A stretch of 64,000 nt of DNA from Collinsella sp. (GTDB lineage: Bacteria > Actinomycetota > Coriobacteriia > Coriobacteriales > Coriobacteriaceae): assembly GCA_019414445.1 (NCBI GenBank), contig DXMA01000015.1, positions 1 to 64,000 of the forward strand, in the 5' to 3' direction. The notes under the pieces are model-generated. The model did not search any database, had not been told where the DNA came from, and worked only from the letters and a program-made list of their open reading frames with translations. Below are positions 43,388 to 52,700 of this stretch, piece by piece. The position numbers and the translations under genes were made by a program. The number at the start of each line of letters is the position of its first letter. Positions within the stretch are counted from its first letter, which is position 1.

Positions 43388-44035
43388 ATGGGTTTCATTA
43401 ATTTTATCGCCGAGCTGCTCAAGGACCCGCGCACCGCGATCGCCAGTTGGATCGCCGCCGGCCCGCTTATGGCCTACGGCTGCGTGTTCCTGATCATCTT
43501 TATCGAGACGGGCGTGGTGTTCTTCCCGTTCCTTCCCGGCGATTCGCTGCTGTTTGCCTCGGGCTTCTTTGCCCACAACGGCGGCTTTAACATCGTGGCC
43601 CTGCTGGCCGTCGCATGGGCCGCAGCCATCCTGGGCGATCAGTGCAACTTTATGATCGGCCACTTTTTTGGCCGCAAGATCATCGCCTCGGGCAAGGTCA
43701 AGGCCATGACGCCCGAGCGCATCAAAAAGTCCGAGGATTTCCTGGATAAGTGGGGCCATCTGGCCATCTTCCTCGGTCGCTTCTTCCCGTTTATTCGCAC
43801 CTTTGTGCCTTTTATCGCCGGCATGGGCGGCATGCACTGGCGCAACTTTGTCATCTTTAACGTGCTGGGTGGCATTACCTGGTCGACGGTCTTTACGCTG
43901 CTGGGCTACTTCTTTGGCGGCATCCCCTTTGTGCAGGAGCACTTTGAGCTGCTGATTATCGGCATCGTCGCCGTGTCGATTATCCCGACCGTGGTCGGCC
44001 TGGTTAAGGCAAAGCTGGGCAAACAGAACGCGTAG
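43388..44035 (+). CDS. DedA-family membrane protein
   Basis: The 215-residue integral membrane protein has the DedA/VTT features: a re-entrant acidic region (FLIIFIETGVVFFPFLPGDSLLF) and the conserved F-x-GRF-x-P-x-x-R motif (FLGRFFPFIRTFVPFIAGMGGM). The family takes part in membrane lipid scrambling, proton-motive-force homeostasis and resistance to membrane-active compounds. The start at 43388 (MGFINFIAEL) follows GAGAGG; an upstream TTG frame is not supported. It stands alone. Confidence 0.92.
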   Translation: MGFINFIAELLKDPRTAIASWIAAGPLMAYGCVFLIIFIETGVVFFPFLPGDSLLFASGFFAHNGGFNIVALLAVAWAAAILGDQCNFMIGHFFGRKIIASGKVKAMTPERIKKSEDFLDKWGHLAIFLGRFFPFIRTFVPFIAGMGGMHWRNFVIFNVLGGITWSTVFTLLGYFFGGIPFVQEHFELLIIGIVAVSIIPTVVGLVKAKLGKQNA

Positions 44036-44063
44036 CTCGAGCTAGCGCGCAAACCGTGCCGTT

Positions 44064-44095
44064 GAGGCCCGTCACCGATTACGGTGGCGGGCCTC
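44064..44095 (+). terminator. Hairpin after the DedA gene
   Basis: GAGGCCCGTCACCG pairs with CGGTGGCGGGCCTC around ATTA, a very stable stem, followed only by TCTAG. Confidence 0.7.
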
Positions 44096-44324
44096 TCTAG
44101 CTTCGGTCAAATGAAAATACTTTAGTTAGTTAAAGAAAAGCGTTTTATCCGATGCGTGTGCGGAGTACAATCTCGTGCATGCGAATCGACGTGTCATCGG
44201 CTTCGATGTCGTCCGCGTGTCCCGTCCGGCTCTACGCTCCGGGCGTGTGACGTTGCGACGCGGTCGGCCCCGGTCCTTGCGTGCGGGTTCGCGAGTATGC
44301 AACTGTGTATGTAAGGAGCGACAT
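44096..44324 (+). promoter_or_regulatory. ilvE upstream region
   Basis: An AT-rich part (44105-44150, AAATACTTTAGTTAGTTAAAG) is probably the promoter. It is followed by a GC-rich leader of about 150 bases. I could not find the conserved T-box sequence or a leader peptide rich in branched-chain codons. A strong TAAGGAG lies before the start. Confidence 0.45.
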
Positions 44325-45377
44325 ATGACTGTCGAGAAGAAGGATATCGATTGGGGTAGCCTCGGCTTTGGCTACATGAAGACCGATTACAGCTACGAGG
44401 CTCATTGGAAGGATGGCGAGTGGGACGAGGGCGGCCTGACCACCGACCACACCCTGCATGTCTCCGAGTGCGGTGGTATCTTCCATTACTGCCAGGAGGT
44501 CTTTGAGGGCCTGAAGGCCTACACCGCCGAGGACGGCAGCATCGTCTGTTTCCGTCCCGACATGAACGCTGAGCGTATGTACAACTCTGCGCAGCGCCTC
44601 GAGATGCCCCCGTTCCCCAAGGACAAGTTTATCGAGGCCGTCAAGCAGGTCGTCTCTGCCAATGCCGCATGGGTTCCGCCCTTCGGCTCTGGCGCAACCC
44701 TGTATGTGCGTCCGTTTATGATCGGCTCCGGTGACGTAATCGGCGTGGCTCCCGCTCCTGAGTACACGTTTCGCATTCTCGTGACCCCGGTCGGTCCGTA
44801 CTTTAAGGGCGGCCTTAAGCCCGTCAAGCTGCGCGTTTCCGAGTACGACCGCGCCGCACCGCACGGCACCGGCAACATCAAGGCCGGCCTCAACTACGCC
44901 ATGTCCCTGAAGCCCACGATGGAGGCTCACCGCGAGGGTTATGCCGAGAACCTGTATCTCGACTCCGAGTCCCGCACCTATGTCGAGGAGACCGGTGGCG
45001 CTAACGTCCTGTTCGTGAAGGAGGATGGCACCCTCGTCGTTCCGCAGTCGCACACCGACTCCATCCTGCCCTCCATCACCCGCCGTTCGCTCGTTCAGGT
45101 TGCTCAGGACCTGGGCATGACCGTCGACCAGCGTCCCGTCGAGTGGGCCGAGGTCAAGGCCGGCACCTTTGTTGAGTGCGGCCTGTGCGGCACCGCTGCC
45201 GTTATCTCCCCGGTCGGCGAGATCGACAACAAGGTCTACGGTGCCGACGAGACTGTGACCTTCCCGGCTGGCTACACCGAGATCGGCCCCGTGATGAAGA
45301 AACTCCGCGAGACCCTGACTGGTATCCAGTCCGGTGCTGTCGAGGATAAGCACAACTGGGTTTACACCGTCGCGTAA
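44325..45377 (+). CDS. ilvE: Branched-chain amino-acid aminotransferase
   Basis: IlvE exchanges the amino group between glutamate and the keto acids of leucine, isoleucine and valine. The 350-residue fold-type IV PLP enzyme has the Schiff-base Lys186 in GTGNIKAGLNYA, YVRPFMIGSG, EETGGANVLFV and LPSITRRSLVQVA, as expected for the type II family. The start at 44325 follows TAAGGAG; an upstream frame from 44175 runs through the leader and is rejected. It is monocistronic with a strong hairpin behind. Confidence 0.95.
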   Translation: MTVEKKDIDWGSLGFGYMKTDYSYEAHWKDGEWDEGGLTTDHTLHVSECGGIFHYCQEVFEGLKAYTAEDGSIVCFRPDMNAERMYNSAQRLEMPPFPKDKFIEAVKQVVSANAAWVPPFGSGATLYVRPFMIGSGDVIGVAPAPEYTFRILVTPVGPYFKGGLKPVKLRVSEYDRAAPHGTGNIKAGLNYAMSLKPTMEAHREGYAENLYLDSESRTYVEETGGANVLFVKEDGTLVVPQSHTDSILPSITRRSLVQVAQDLGMTVDQRPVEWAEVKAGTFVECGLCGTAAVISPVGEIDNKVYGADETVTFPAGYTEIGPVMKKLRETLTGIQSGAVEDKHNWVYTVA

Positions 45378-45400
45378 GCTGTCTTAGCTGTCCGGCCCGA

Positions 45401-45511
45401 GGGCGACCTTCCTTTCCGGCGCGTCCTCGGACATGAAAGAACCTCCGCTGCGCACTTTGTGCGGCGGAGGTTCTTTCGTCCTGCGGAGTGCGCCGGAAAG
45501 GAAGGTCGCCC
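45401..45511. terminator. Nested double hairpin after ilvE
   Basis: An outer perfect 22-bp stem (45401-45422 with 45490-45511) encloses a second strong stem (AAAGAACCTCCGC / GCGGAGGTTCTTT at about 45436-45476). The outer right arm is followed by TTTTGTTTT. It is much larger than a usual terminator. Confidence 0.75.
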
Positions 45512-45548
45512 TTTTGTTTTGCTTCGCGCCATGTGGGGGCGGTGGCGA

Positions 45549-45751
45549 CGTGCATTTTTGCGAGTATTCTGCAATCGAAGGCCCCTGCATACCGACCTCG
45601 GGCAAAAAATCGGGATTTCTCGATGTTTTCTACGGATGATGGGCGGGGTTATGGGCTGACAGCGGTTGATTTGCAGGGATATTCGCGGTCTTTGGCATTT
45701 ATCGTGGCACCCGAAGCTCTCGGTTATGTTGAATACTCCTAAAAATGCACG
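45549..45751. repeat. MITE-like 203-bp element with 21-bp inverted ends
   Basis: CGTGCATTTTTGCGAGTATTC (one base over is omitted here: arms are 45549-45569) and the reverse complement at 45731-45751 differ at two positions. The interior has no convincing gene. Together with the double hairpin it fills the 478-bp space between ilvE and lemA. Confidence 0.5.
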
Positions 45752-45780
45752 GCGCTTAGAGGGGGACCTTCGCGAAAAGG

Positions 45781-45819
45781 AAACTGCCCCGTCGAAGTAT
45801 GCATTCGACGGGGCAGTTT
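45781..45819 (-). terminator. Terminator of lemA
   Basis: AAACTGCCCCGTCGAA pairs exactly with 45804-45819 around GTATGCA; both ends have A/T runs and it lies just downstream of the minus-strand lemA stop. Confidence 0.88.
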
Positions 45820-45855
45820 ATACATTTGGCCGATTAAGGATGCGCTGTCAAACTA

Positions 45856-46407
45856 TTAGAACTTGACGGTCGGGGCCTGGCGGGCTGCTTCGGCGGCCTC
45901 GAAGCCCTGGCGCTCCTTAAACTGGAAGATGCCGGCAAAGATGACAGCCGGGAACGTCTGAATGGCGTTGTTGTAGCTGAGCACGCAGTCGTTGTAGCTC
46001 TGGCGTGCGTAGCTAATCTTGTTCTCGGTATCCTCGAGCGATGCCTGCAGCTGCGTAAAGTTGGTATTTGCCTTAAGGTCGGGGTAGGCCTCGGCGACGG
46101 CAAAGAGCTGGCGCAGCGCACCGGTCAGCACGTTGTCCGCTTCCATCTTGGCCTCGGGGGTGGTGGCGCTCACGGCGGCGTTGCGCGCGTTGACTACGGC
46201 GGCGAGCGTGTCCTGCTCGTGCTTGGCGTAGCCCTTGACGGTCTCGACCAGGTTAGGGATCAGGTCGTTGCGGCGCTGCAGCTGCGTGTCGATGTTCTGC
46301 CAGGCATTATCGATGCGATTGCGCTTGGTGACCATGTTGTTGTAGATGCCGGCGATGGCGCTGGCGATCACAACGACAACAACGATACCGATGATGACGG
46401 GAAGCAT
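45856..46407 (-). CDS. LemA-family membrane protein
   Basis: The 183-residue protein has an N-terminal membrane span (LPVIIGIVVVVVIASAIAGIY) followed by the helical LemA domain (YNNMVTKRNRIDNAWQNID, LQRRNDLIPNLVETVKGYA, FPAVIFAGIFQF). The family is widespread; the cellular role is not settled. Its start at 46407 follows GGAGAC. Some LemA genes sit next to an htpX or TPM-domain gene, but neither is present here. The upstream TATACT-like box lies at about 46468-46474 on the minus strand. Confidence 0.92.
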   Translation of the reverse strand: MLPVIIGIVVVVVIASAIAGIYNNMVTKRNRIDNAWQNIDTQLQRRNDLIPNLVETVKGYAKHEQDTLAAVVNARNAAVSATTPEAKMEADNVLTGALRQLFAVAEAYPDLKANTNFTQLQASLEDTENKISYARQSYNDCVLSYNNAIQTFPAVIFAGIFQFKERQGFEAAEAARQAPTVKF

Positions 46408-46542
46408 GATGTCTCCGTTTCGAATGGCAGCGGCGTTTTGCGCCGGCTGCCGTTGGTGTAACGCTACTAGTATACCCGCAACCTTTGGCGATACCGAACT
46501 TTCCGGTAAGCGTTATGTTTCCGCCAAGGAGGGGCCGCCAAT

Positions 46543-46566
46543 ATGGAACGGGTGGTACAGGTGTAA
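46543..46566 (+). CDS. Possible 7-residue upstream ORF before the TetR gene
   Basis: A very strong AAGGAGGGG (46526-46534) sits eight bases before an ATG that reads only MERVVQV and stops. It ends 52 bases before the TetR start and is not in its frame. It may be a regulatory leader peptide or chance. Confidence 0.25.
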   Translation: MERVVQV

Positions 46567-46618
46567 GATATGCGACAAATTAAGGAATGCTGTCTACACC
46601 TTGAGGATGGCGATATGG

Positions 46619-47203
46619 ATGGACCTTCGCATCAAGAAAACCTATCGTGCCCTGTTCGATGCTTTTACCGAGCTCTTGGAAGAGCATCGGTTTGAGGATT
46701 TGACGGTTGCCATGCTTTGCGACCGGGCCCTGATTCGCCGCACGACGTTCTATAAGCATTTTCGCGATAAAAACGATTACTTTGCCTTCTATATCGATGA
46801 GCTTATGACGGGCTTGCCGCAAAACCGGACCGATGCAGCGGACGCGGAGCCGCTTGATGACGTACGGGCGCTTCGCCATGAGGTCTTTGACGATGCCATG
46901 AATATGATTCTGGCGCATGAGCAGCTCATGGATAACCTTTTGGCCAGCAGCATGTCGGGCATGCTGACCGGCATGATTTGCGACCGCATTGCGCGTTCCA
47001 TCCGCGAGCGTGTGATGAGCTCGCTTGCCGAAGATGCCCTGGCGCCCGTTTCGCTCGAGACGACATCGGAGTTTATCGCCGGTGGCATTATTCGACTGTT
47101 CACAAATTGGTGGGAGTCGGGTCACGATCTTGAGCGTCGACCCGAGATAGCCGACGTGGTCGATGCGCTGTTTGAGCGCACCATGACGCCGGTGAATCAC
47201 TAA
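46619..47203 (+). CDS. TetR-family regulator
   Basis: The 194-residue protein has a TetR helix-turn-helix (LRIKKTYRALFDAFTELLEEHRFEDLTVAMLCDRA region, ending IRRTTFYKHFRDKNDYF). The ligand domain resembles the TetR C-terminal group found with DhaS-type regulators (FIAGGIIRLFTNWWESGHD). I start at 46619 (MDLRIKK), with GAGG 12 bases upstream; ATG at 46607 (MAIWMDL) is possible. Its target is unknown. The stop codon is two bases from the 3' end of the tRNA gene on the other strand. Confidence 0.87.
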   Translation: MDLRIKKTYRALFDAFTELLEEHRFEDLTVAMLCDRALIRRTTFYKHFRDKNDYFAFYIDELMTGLPQNRTDAADAEPLDDVRALRHEVFDDAMNMILAHEQLMDNLLASSMSGMLTGMICDRIARSIRERVMSSLAEDALAPVSLETTSEFIAGGIIRLFTNWWESGHDLERRPEIADVVDALFERTMTPVNH

Positions 47204-47205
47204 GG

Positions 47206-47295
47206 TGGCGGAGAGAGGGGGATTCGAACCCCCGGAACGCTCTCGCGCTCAACGGTTTTCAAGACCGCCGCATTCAACCGCTCTGCCATCTCTCC
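47206..47295 (-). tRNA. tRNA-Ser (anticodon TGA)
   Basis: Read on the minus strand the 90 bases start GGAGAGATGGCAGAG, have a 7-bp acceptor stem closing with TCTCTCC, discriminator G and an encoded CCA, a TTCGAAT T-loop and the anticodon loop CTTGAAA, i.e. TGA, reading UCA and related serine codons. The long variable arm (GAGCGCGAGAGCGTTC region) is the class II hallmark of serine tRNAs. It is next to tadA, as in many Gram-positive genomes. Confidence 0.95.
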
Positions 47296-47346
47296 GTGAG
47301 TCGTAATGATAGCATCGTTTTGAATTTGCAACAGGGAAGGCGAACG

Positions 47347-49122
47347 ATGACGATCACCGAAATCGACGAGAAGTTCATGCGCGAGGCGCTGGCGGAGGCG
47401 CGCGCCGCCGCTGCGGTGGGCGAGGTACCGATTGGTGCCGTGGTAGTGCGCGCGGGCGAGATTGTCGCGAGGGCGCATAATCGCCGCGAGCTCGACCAGG
47501 ATCCTTCGGCGCATGCCGAATTTTTGGCCCTGTGTGCCGCCGCTCAGACGCTTGGACGCTGGCGCCTTTCCGATTGCACGGTCTACGTGACGCTCGAGCC
47601 CTGCTGTATGTGCGCGGGGCTTATGGTTAACGCGCGCGTGGGGCGTTGCGCGTATGGCGCGACCGATGCCAAGGCGGGCGCGCTGGGTTCGCTGTACGAC
47701 CTCAATGCCGATTCGCGCCTGAACCATCGGTTTAATGTGACCGCCGGCGTGCTGGCAGGCGAGTGCCGTGAAGTGCTGAGCAGCTATTTTGCTGGCCTGC
47801 GCGGTGTCGACGGCGTCGGTTGCGGTTTGAACCTTGAGGCGCATGCGTCTCACGCCGAGGCGCTCGCGGGTGTTGGAGATCTCACCGACGAGACGGTCGA
47901 CTTTGGCCCCGTGCAGCGGCGGCCCCGCCGTGTGCTGCTGGCGATCGACTCCTTCAAGGGCAGCGTGTCGAGTGCGCAGGCGGAGGAGGCCGTTGCCGAA
48001 GGCGTGCGCCGTGTGTGGCCCGATGCCGAGCTGGGCGCTTTGCCGCTGGCAGATGGTGGCGAGGGAACGCTCGACGCCATCGCCGCACGCGGTGGCGAGC
48101 TTTCAACCTGCGAGGTTGCAGGTCCCTTGGGCGACCGCGTGTCTGCCCGGATGCTGGTGGACGGCGAGCACGAGTCCGCGGTCATCGAGATGGCCGAGGC
48201 GGCGGGTATTGGGTATTCACCTTGCACGGAGTCGGCGGCGTTGGCGGCCACAACCTATGGCGTGGGCGAACTGATGCTTCGTGCGCTTCGCGCGGGTGCA
48301 AAGACTATCTATATTGGTCTGGGCGGCAGTGCCACCAACGACGGTGGCGCCGGCATGCTGCAGGCGCTGGGCGCCCACCTTGTCGATGAGTGTGGCTGCA
48401 ATATCGCCCCCGGTCTCGCGGGTCTCGAACGCGTGGTGAGTATCGATTTGGCGCCAGCGCTTCGGGCACTGAACGGCGTGCGTGTCGTGGTGCTTTCCGA
48501 TGTCGAGAACCCACTCGTGGGACGCCGAGGTGCCCTAGCGGTGTTCGGTGGGCAGAAGGGCCTGCCGACAGATGATACCGAGGCGCTACGCAGGTACGAC
48601 AGTTGGATGGTCGGCTACGGTCGTTTGCTCGATGCGGCGATTGCCGGAGCTCGAGCCCAGGGGTTGATGCGCACACCCGAGGGCGCACGGACATTTGGCT
48701 CGGTGCTCGGCGTGCCCGGTGCCGGTGCTGCGGGCGGCCTAGGTGCTGCGCTGCTGGCGCTCGGTGCGGAGCTGCGCTCTGGCGTGGAGACGGTGCTCGA
48801 TCTGGTTGGGTTTGACGAGCGCGTGCGCGATGTCGACCTGGTCATTACAGGCGAGGGCAATATGGATGAGCAATCCGCCGCCGGCAAGGCGCCGGTGGGT
48901 GTGGCCTGCCGTGCGAAGCGATATGGCAAGCCGGTGGCCGCTGTCGTGGGCGGTCGTGCCGACAACCTGGATGCGGTGTACGAGCAGGGTATCGACTTGG
49001 TTTTGCCGATTTGCCGCAAGCCCATGGATCTGGAGCAGGCACTCGATCTGCAAGAAGCCACAACCAACCTCATCTGTGCCGGCGAGGCGGCTGCCCAAGC
49101 CTATGACCTCGCTCGCCTCTAA
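47347..49122 (+). CDS. tadA: Fusion of tRNA adenosine deaminase (TadA) and glycerate kinase
   Basis: One uninterrupted 591-codon gene encodes two enzymes. Residues 1-155 are TadA, which converts the wobble adenosine of tRNA-Arg(ACG) to inosine: zinc ligand His56 with catalytic Glu58 (HAE), and C86/C89 in LEPCCMCAG. A linker (about 156-194) leads to a complete GlxK/GarK-type glycerate kinase (196-591): LLAIDSFKGSVSSAQAEEA, LPLADGGEGT, GLGGSATNDGGAGM and TGEGNMDEQSAAGKAP. Glycerate kinase phosphorylates glycerate to a phosphoglycerate. Neither half looks damaged. I know no functional link between the two activities. The start at 47347 follows GGGAAGGCGAACG; the tRNA-Ser lies 51 bases upstream on the other strand. 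Confidence 0.93.
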   Translation: MTITEIDEKFMREALAEARAAAAVGEVPIGAVVVRAGEIVARAHNRRELDQDPSAHAEFLALCAAAQTLGRWRLSDCTVYVTLEPCCMCAGLMVNARVGRCAYGATDAKAGALGSLYDLNADSRLNHRFNVTAGVLAGECREVLSSYFAGLRGVDGVGCGLNLEAHASHAEALAGVGDLTDETVDFGPVQRRPRRVLLAIDSFKGSVSSAQAEEAVAEGVRRVWPDAELGALPLADGGEGTLDAIAARGGELSTCEVAGPLGDRVSARMLVDGEHESAVIEMAEAAGIGYSPCTESAALAATTYGVGELMLRALRAGAKTIYIGLGGSATNDGGAGMLQALGAHLVDECGCNIAPGLAGLERVVSIDLAPALRALNGVRVVVLSDVENPLVGRRGALAVFGGQKGLPTDDTEALRRYDSWMVGYGRLLDAAIAGARAQGLMRTPEGARTFGSVLGVPGAGAAGGLGAALLALGAELRSGVETVLDLVGFDERVRDVDLVITGEGNMDEQSAAGKAPVGVACRAKRYGKPVAAVVGGRADNLDAVYEQGIDLVLPICRKPMDLEQALDLQEATTNLICAGEAAAQAYDLARL

Positions 49123-49141
49123 AACCCATCCCTCCAATAAC

Positions 49142-49204
49142 TTGCGGTGAAATACGGAGTGTTTTTGCCTTTAAGGTGCCAATTCAGTCCGTATTCCACC
49201 GCAA
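49142..49204 (+). terminator. Stem-loop after the tadA fusion gene
   Basis: TTGCGGTGAAATACGGA (49142-49158) pairs with 49188-49204 with one mismatch around a 29-base T-rich loop; it may end the transcript. Confidence 0.55.
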
Positions 49205-49276
49205 CTTCGTGAATGGTCATCCGAGGCTGGCCGCCTTGGGCCTTGGGTCGGACCTTCCGCCACGAAATGCGGCCAT

Positions 49277-49400
49277 CTACTACGTTAAACCGGTCACCCT
49301 CGACCATCCCGGAATTTGCAAAAACAAAACCGCAGGGAAAGAGCTTGCCGATTTCCGAAAAAGTCGGCTATGGTCGACCCCTGCGACCTAAACGTAGTAG
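49277..49400. repeat. Interrupted inverted repeat CTACTACGTT...AACGTAGTAG
   Basis: 31-base arms (49277-49307, 49370-49400) match over the outer 10 and the inner 8 bases but not between. The inside contains GCCGATTTCCGAAAAAGTCGGC. It may be a small structured RNA or a decayed mobile element. Confidence 0.45.
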
Positions 49401-49752
49401 ATAGGCCCTTTTCGTGGCGCAGCGTCAGACCGGTCTTTTTGGGACTAGGAAAACACCCGTAAAGGCATGTGAATCTGAACAATTTAATCCTGCGCCCTGC
49501 GGCGCTCGATGGTGTTGTCTGGGGATCGGAGGCTATGCACTTCAGGTGTTGGCGCCGCCATTTATGTGCCATTAGTAGATTGCTCTTCGTTCAGTTGTTC
49601 GCCAATTAATCCTGCCAATTAATTACCATTTCGGGCGAAGACGTGGATTATCTCCATGATGGGCCTCTTTGGGCATAATGTTGTCTTTTACTGTCCTTAA
49701 TCAATAGATCGCTCTTGGGAAGAGAAGGCGACACCAGAGGGGGAGAAGGGAA
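49401..49752 (+). other. Upstream region of the giant adhesin gene
   Basis: No gene is evident in this 350-bp region. 49471-49560 is a degenerate relative of 58143-58232 (shared words TCTGAA-AATTTAATCC and GTTGTCTGG). The last 150 bases are AT-rich (AATTAATCCTGCCAATTAATTACC) and must contain the adhesin promoter. GAGAAGGGAA precedes the TTG start. Confidence 0.5.
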
Positions 49753-52700
49753 TTGGAGAGGAAAGTTTTCGGCGGGGGGGGGCAGAGAGTCGCTGCTCTC
49801 TGCCTTGCGCTGGTTCTCGGCTTCGGATGTTTATCCGTTGGCACGACGGCCGGTGTCGCATATGCGGCCACGGAATCGCGGACTGCGTATACTGCGGAGG
49901 AGTTTGAGATCACCCAGGACGGCGTGACCTATTCGTGCGAGACCACGGATAAGGGCACGGCGGAAATCACAGGTATTGTTGCCGACGACAGTGTGACCGC
50001 GGTGAATGTGCCCAGCTCCATCGAGCATGGTGGCCAGACCTACAAAGTCACCAAGCTTTATTTTTCGTCTGGTATCGTGGCCAAGAACGTTGAGCAGCTG
50101 ACGCTTCCCGACACGCTCGAAAAAATGTACGGATGGAATTTCCGGAAGTTCGTAAAGGTCAAGGAGCTCCATATCCCTGGCTCCATCAAGGACTTCAGCT
50201 GCACGCTGCAAAACGCCCGCTCGCTCGAAAAGCTCTATTTCGATGAGGGCGTCGAGGAGATTAGCGCCAACTCGATGGTCAATGGCTGCAGCGGCCTTTC
50301 GGAGATCGATCTCCCCTCCACCCTCAAAATGATTTCGGGCACGGGCGCCTTCAGAGGAGCTACGGCCCTCACAAGCATCGAGTTTCCAAAAGATGTCGCC
50401 TTCGACGACACCATAGTGGGCGTGTTCCAAGACTGCACGTCTCTGACAAGCGTGTCGTTGCCCGCTTCGGTTACCAAGATCCCCTCGCACATGTTTGACG
50501 GATGCACCTCTCTCACGTCCGTCACCGCACTGAGCGAAATCGAGTCAATCGGGGATGGGGCGTTTCAGGATTGCTCGAGTTTGACCGGCATCGATTTCCC
50601 GGGCACATTGACGAGCATCGGATCCTCTGCTTTCCAGGGGTGTGCCAGCCTGGTGAGCGTGCCAAATCTAGGCAAGGTAACAAAGATGGGCAGCGGGGCT
50701 TTTCGCGAGTGCAAAAATCTGCGGGCGTCCGTGGACCTGTCCTCGCTTCAGAGCATTCCGGGCTATGCGTTTTGCTATACGCCGGTTAAGATCGTGGGGC
50801 TTTGCGACAACCTGAAGAGTATCGGTGACTGGGCCTTTATCTGGAGCAACGTCGTCGTCCAACTTCCCGAGACACTTGAGAAAATTGGCAACTACGCCTT
50901 CTATGGCGGCACGTTGCCGGAGCAGTTTTCCATTCCGGATTCCGTGACTTCCGTTGGTACGGCAGCCTTCTCGGGCGTAGATGGCGCGAAGGATGTGACG
51001 ATCGGGCGCGGCCTCACCAAAATACCCTCGGATATGTTTGACGACAGCACGGTTCAGAAGATCACAATCGAAAACAGCATGGACGACATCACCGGCACGG
51101 AGAACCTCCCGAGCTCTGGCGTCGATATCGTCTACATGCGCGAGTCCATCGATGACGGTGTCGGCGATACCGTGAGCGATGACAGCACCAAGACCCTTCA
51201 GGAGCTGGTCAGCGAGGCCCCCAAGGGCAGGGAAACCGTCATCACCCTGAAAAAGCACGTGAAGCTCGGCTCCACGCTCACGATTCCTGCCGGGAAGATG
51301 ATTAAGATCACGTCGGATGAGCCCTATGCCATCTTGGCAAAGAAAAGCGGCTTCTCCGTACTGGTCAATGTTGCCGAGGGGGCATCCCTCGAGCTGTCGG
51401 GGAACGTGTCCCTGAGTGGTCGCTACAACAAGGGCGCCATTATTTCTAGCAAGGGAGCAGTTGTGCTCTCTGACGAGGCCGTTGTGTGCGACGGTACTGC
51501 GAGCAGCGTCAATACTGGTGTCGTCGACGTGTCGGGAGACAAGGCTTCGCTTACCATGACGGGCGGCGTTATCGAGCAGTGCGAACTTAAGGATGCGTAT
51601 TGCGGCGCTGTCCACGCGAAGGACGGCGCTCATGTTGTCATGAAGGGCGGCGTTATCCGTAAGAACGGAATCGTCGTTACCGGAGACACTAACGGCTATC
51701 ACCTCACATCTTCTGGCGTCATGTTGATGGGCAATGCCCGCTTTGACATGAGTGGAGGCAGCATCGAGGGCAACAGCGGCTATCGAGGCAGCGCGGTCCT
51801 TGCCTACAGCGAGGGGGAGGGCGATAGCCAAAGAGCCAAGTTCACGATGACTGGTGGTCAGATTTCCGGCAACAGGAGCAGTAAACTGGAGGCGGGTTCC
51901 CTCGATCCCTCTGGAGCAGTTCACATTGAGGGCAACGCCGAGTTCACCATGACGGGTGGAAAGATTGAGAACAACGTTGCGTCTGGCAAAGGCAAAGGCG
52001 GCGGAGTGTGTGTGGTCGACCCGGGCTGTCAGAATAGCGAAAAGGGGAATACTGCTTTCATCATGCAGGGCGGGTCCATATCTGGCAACTCCGCTTCCGC
52101 CGGTGGAGGTGTCTATACCTATTCGAATGACGTCACGCTCAGCGCGGGCAAGATCGAGGGTAATACTGCTTGGAGCATGGGCGGCGGCGTGTATAGCGAA
52201 GGCAACGAGTATCTTGGCTATAGTACGCTCCATATCGAAAACGCTTGCGTTGTTGATAACCATGCGGATAAACAGGGCGGCGGCATGTGGTTCTGCCCGA
52301 CCGGAGATGCCAAGGTCTACGTCCAGGACGGCGGCCTGATCGCCAAGAACACGGCTGACGAGGCGGGAGACGACTTCGTCTTCACTGGCGCCAAAGACGC
52401 CAAATACAAACTGACCTTGGCCAACCGCGCTCCGGGCGGCGGAAAGGTCAGCTGGTACAGAGACGGTGGACTGTTTAACCCCGAGGGCACCACTGCGGCA
52501 ACAAACCCCGAAATCCCGCGATTTACGCCCGATGGTGACAACGGCGAGCCCCTGTCCTTTACCGACGCCACGCCGAACGTCGCGCTTAAATCTGTGATGA
52601 GCGAGGATGTGTATAACCTCGGCGGCGGTCAGACGTCGCTGACGATCTCTGGCAATACGGCGCCGTTGGGAGGCGGCATCGGCGCCAACGGCGGTGTCGT

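Noticed and set aside
44096..44324. T-box leader or leader-peptide attenuator before ilvE
   Set aside because: I could not find the conserved T-box word or a run of branched-chain codons.
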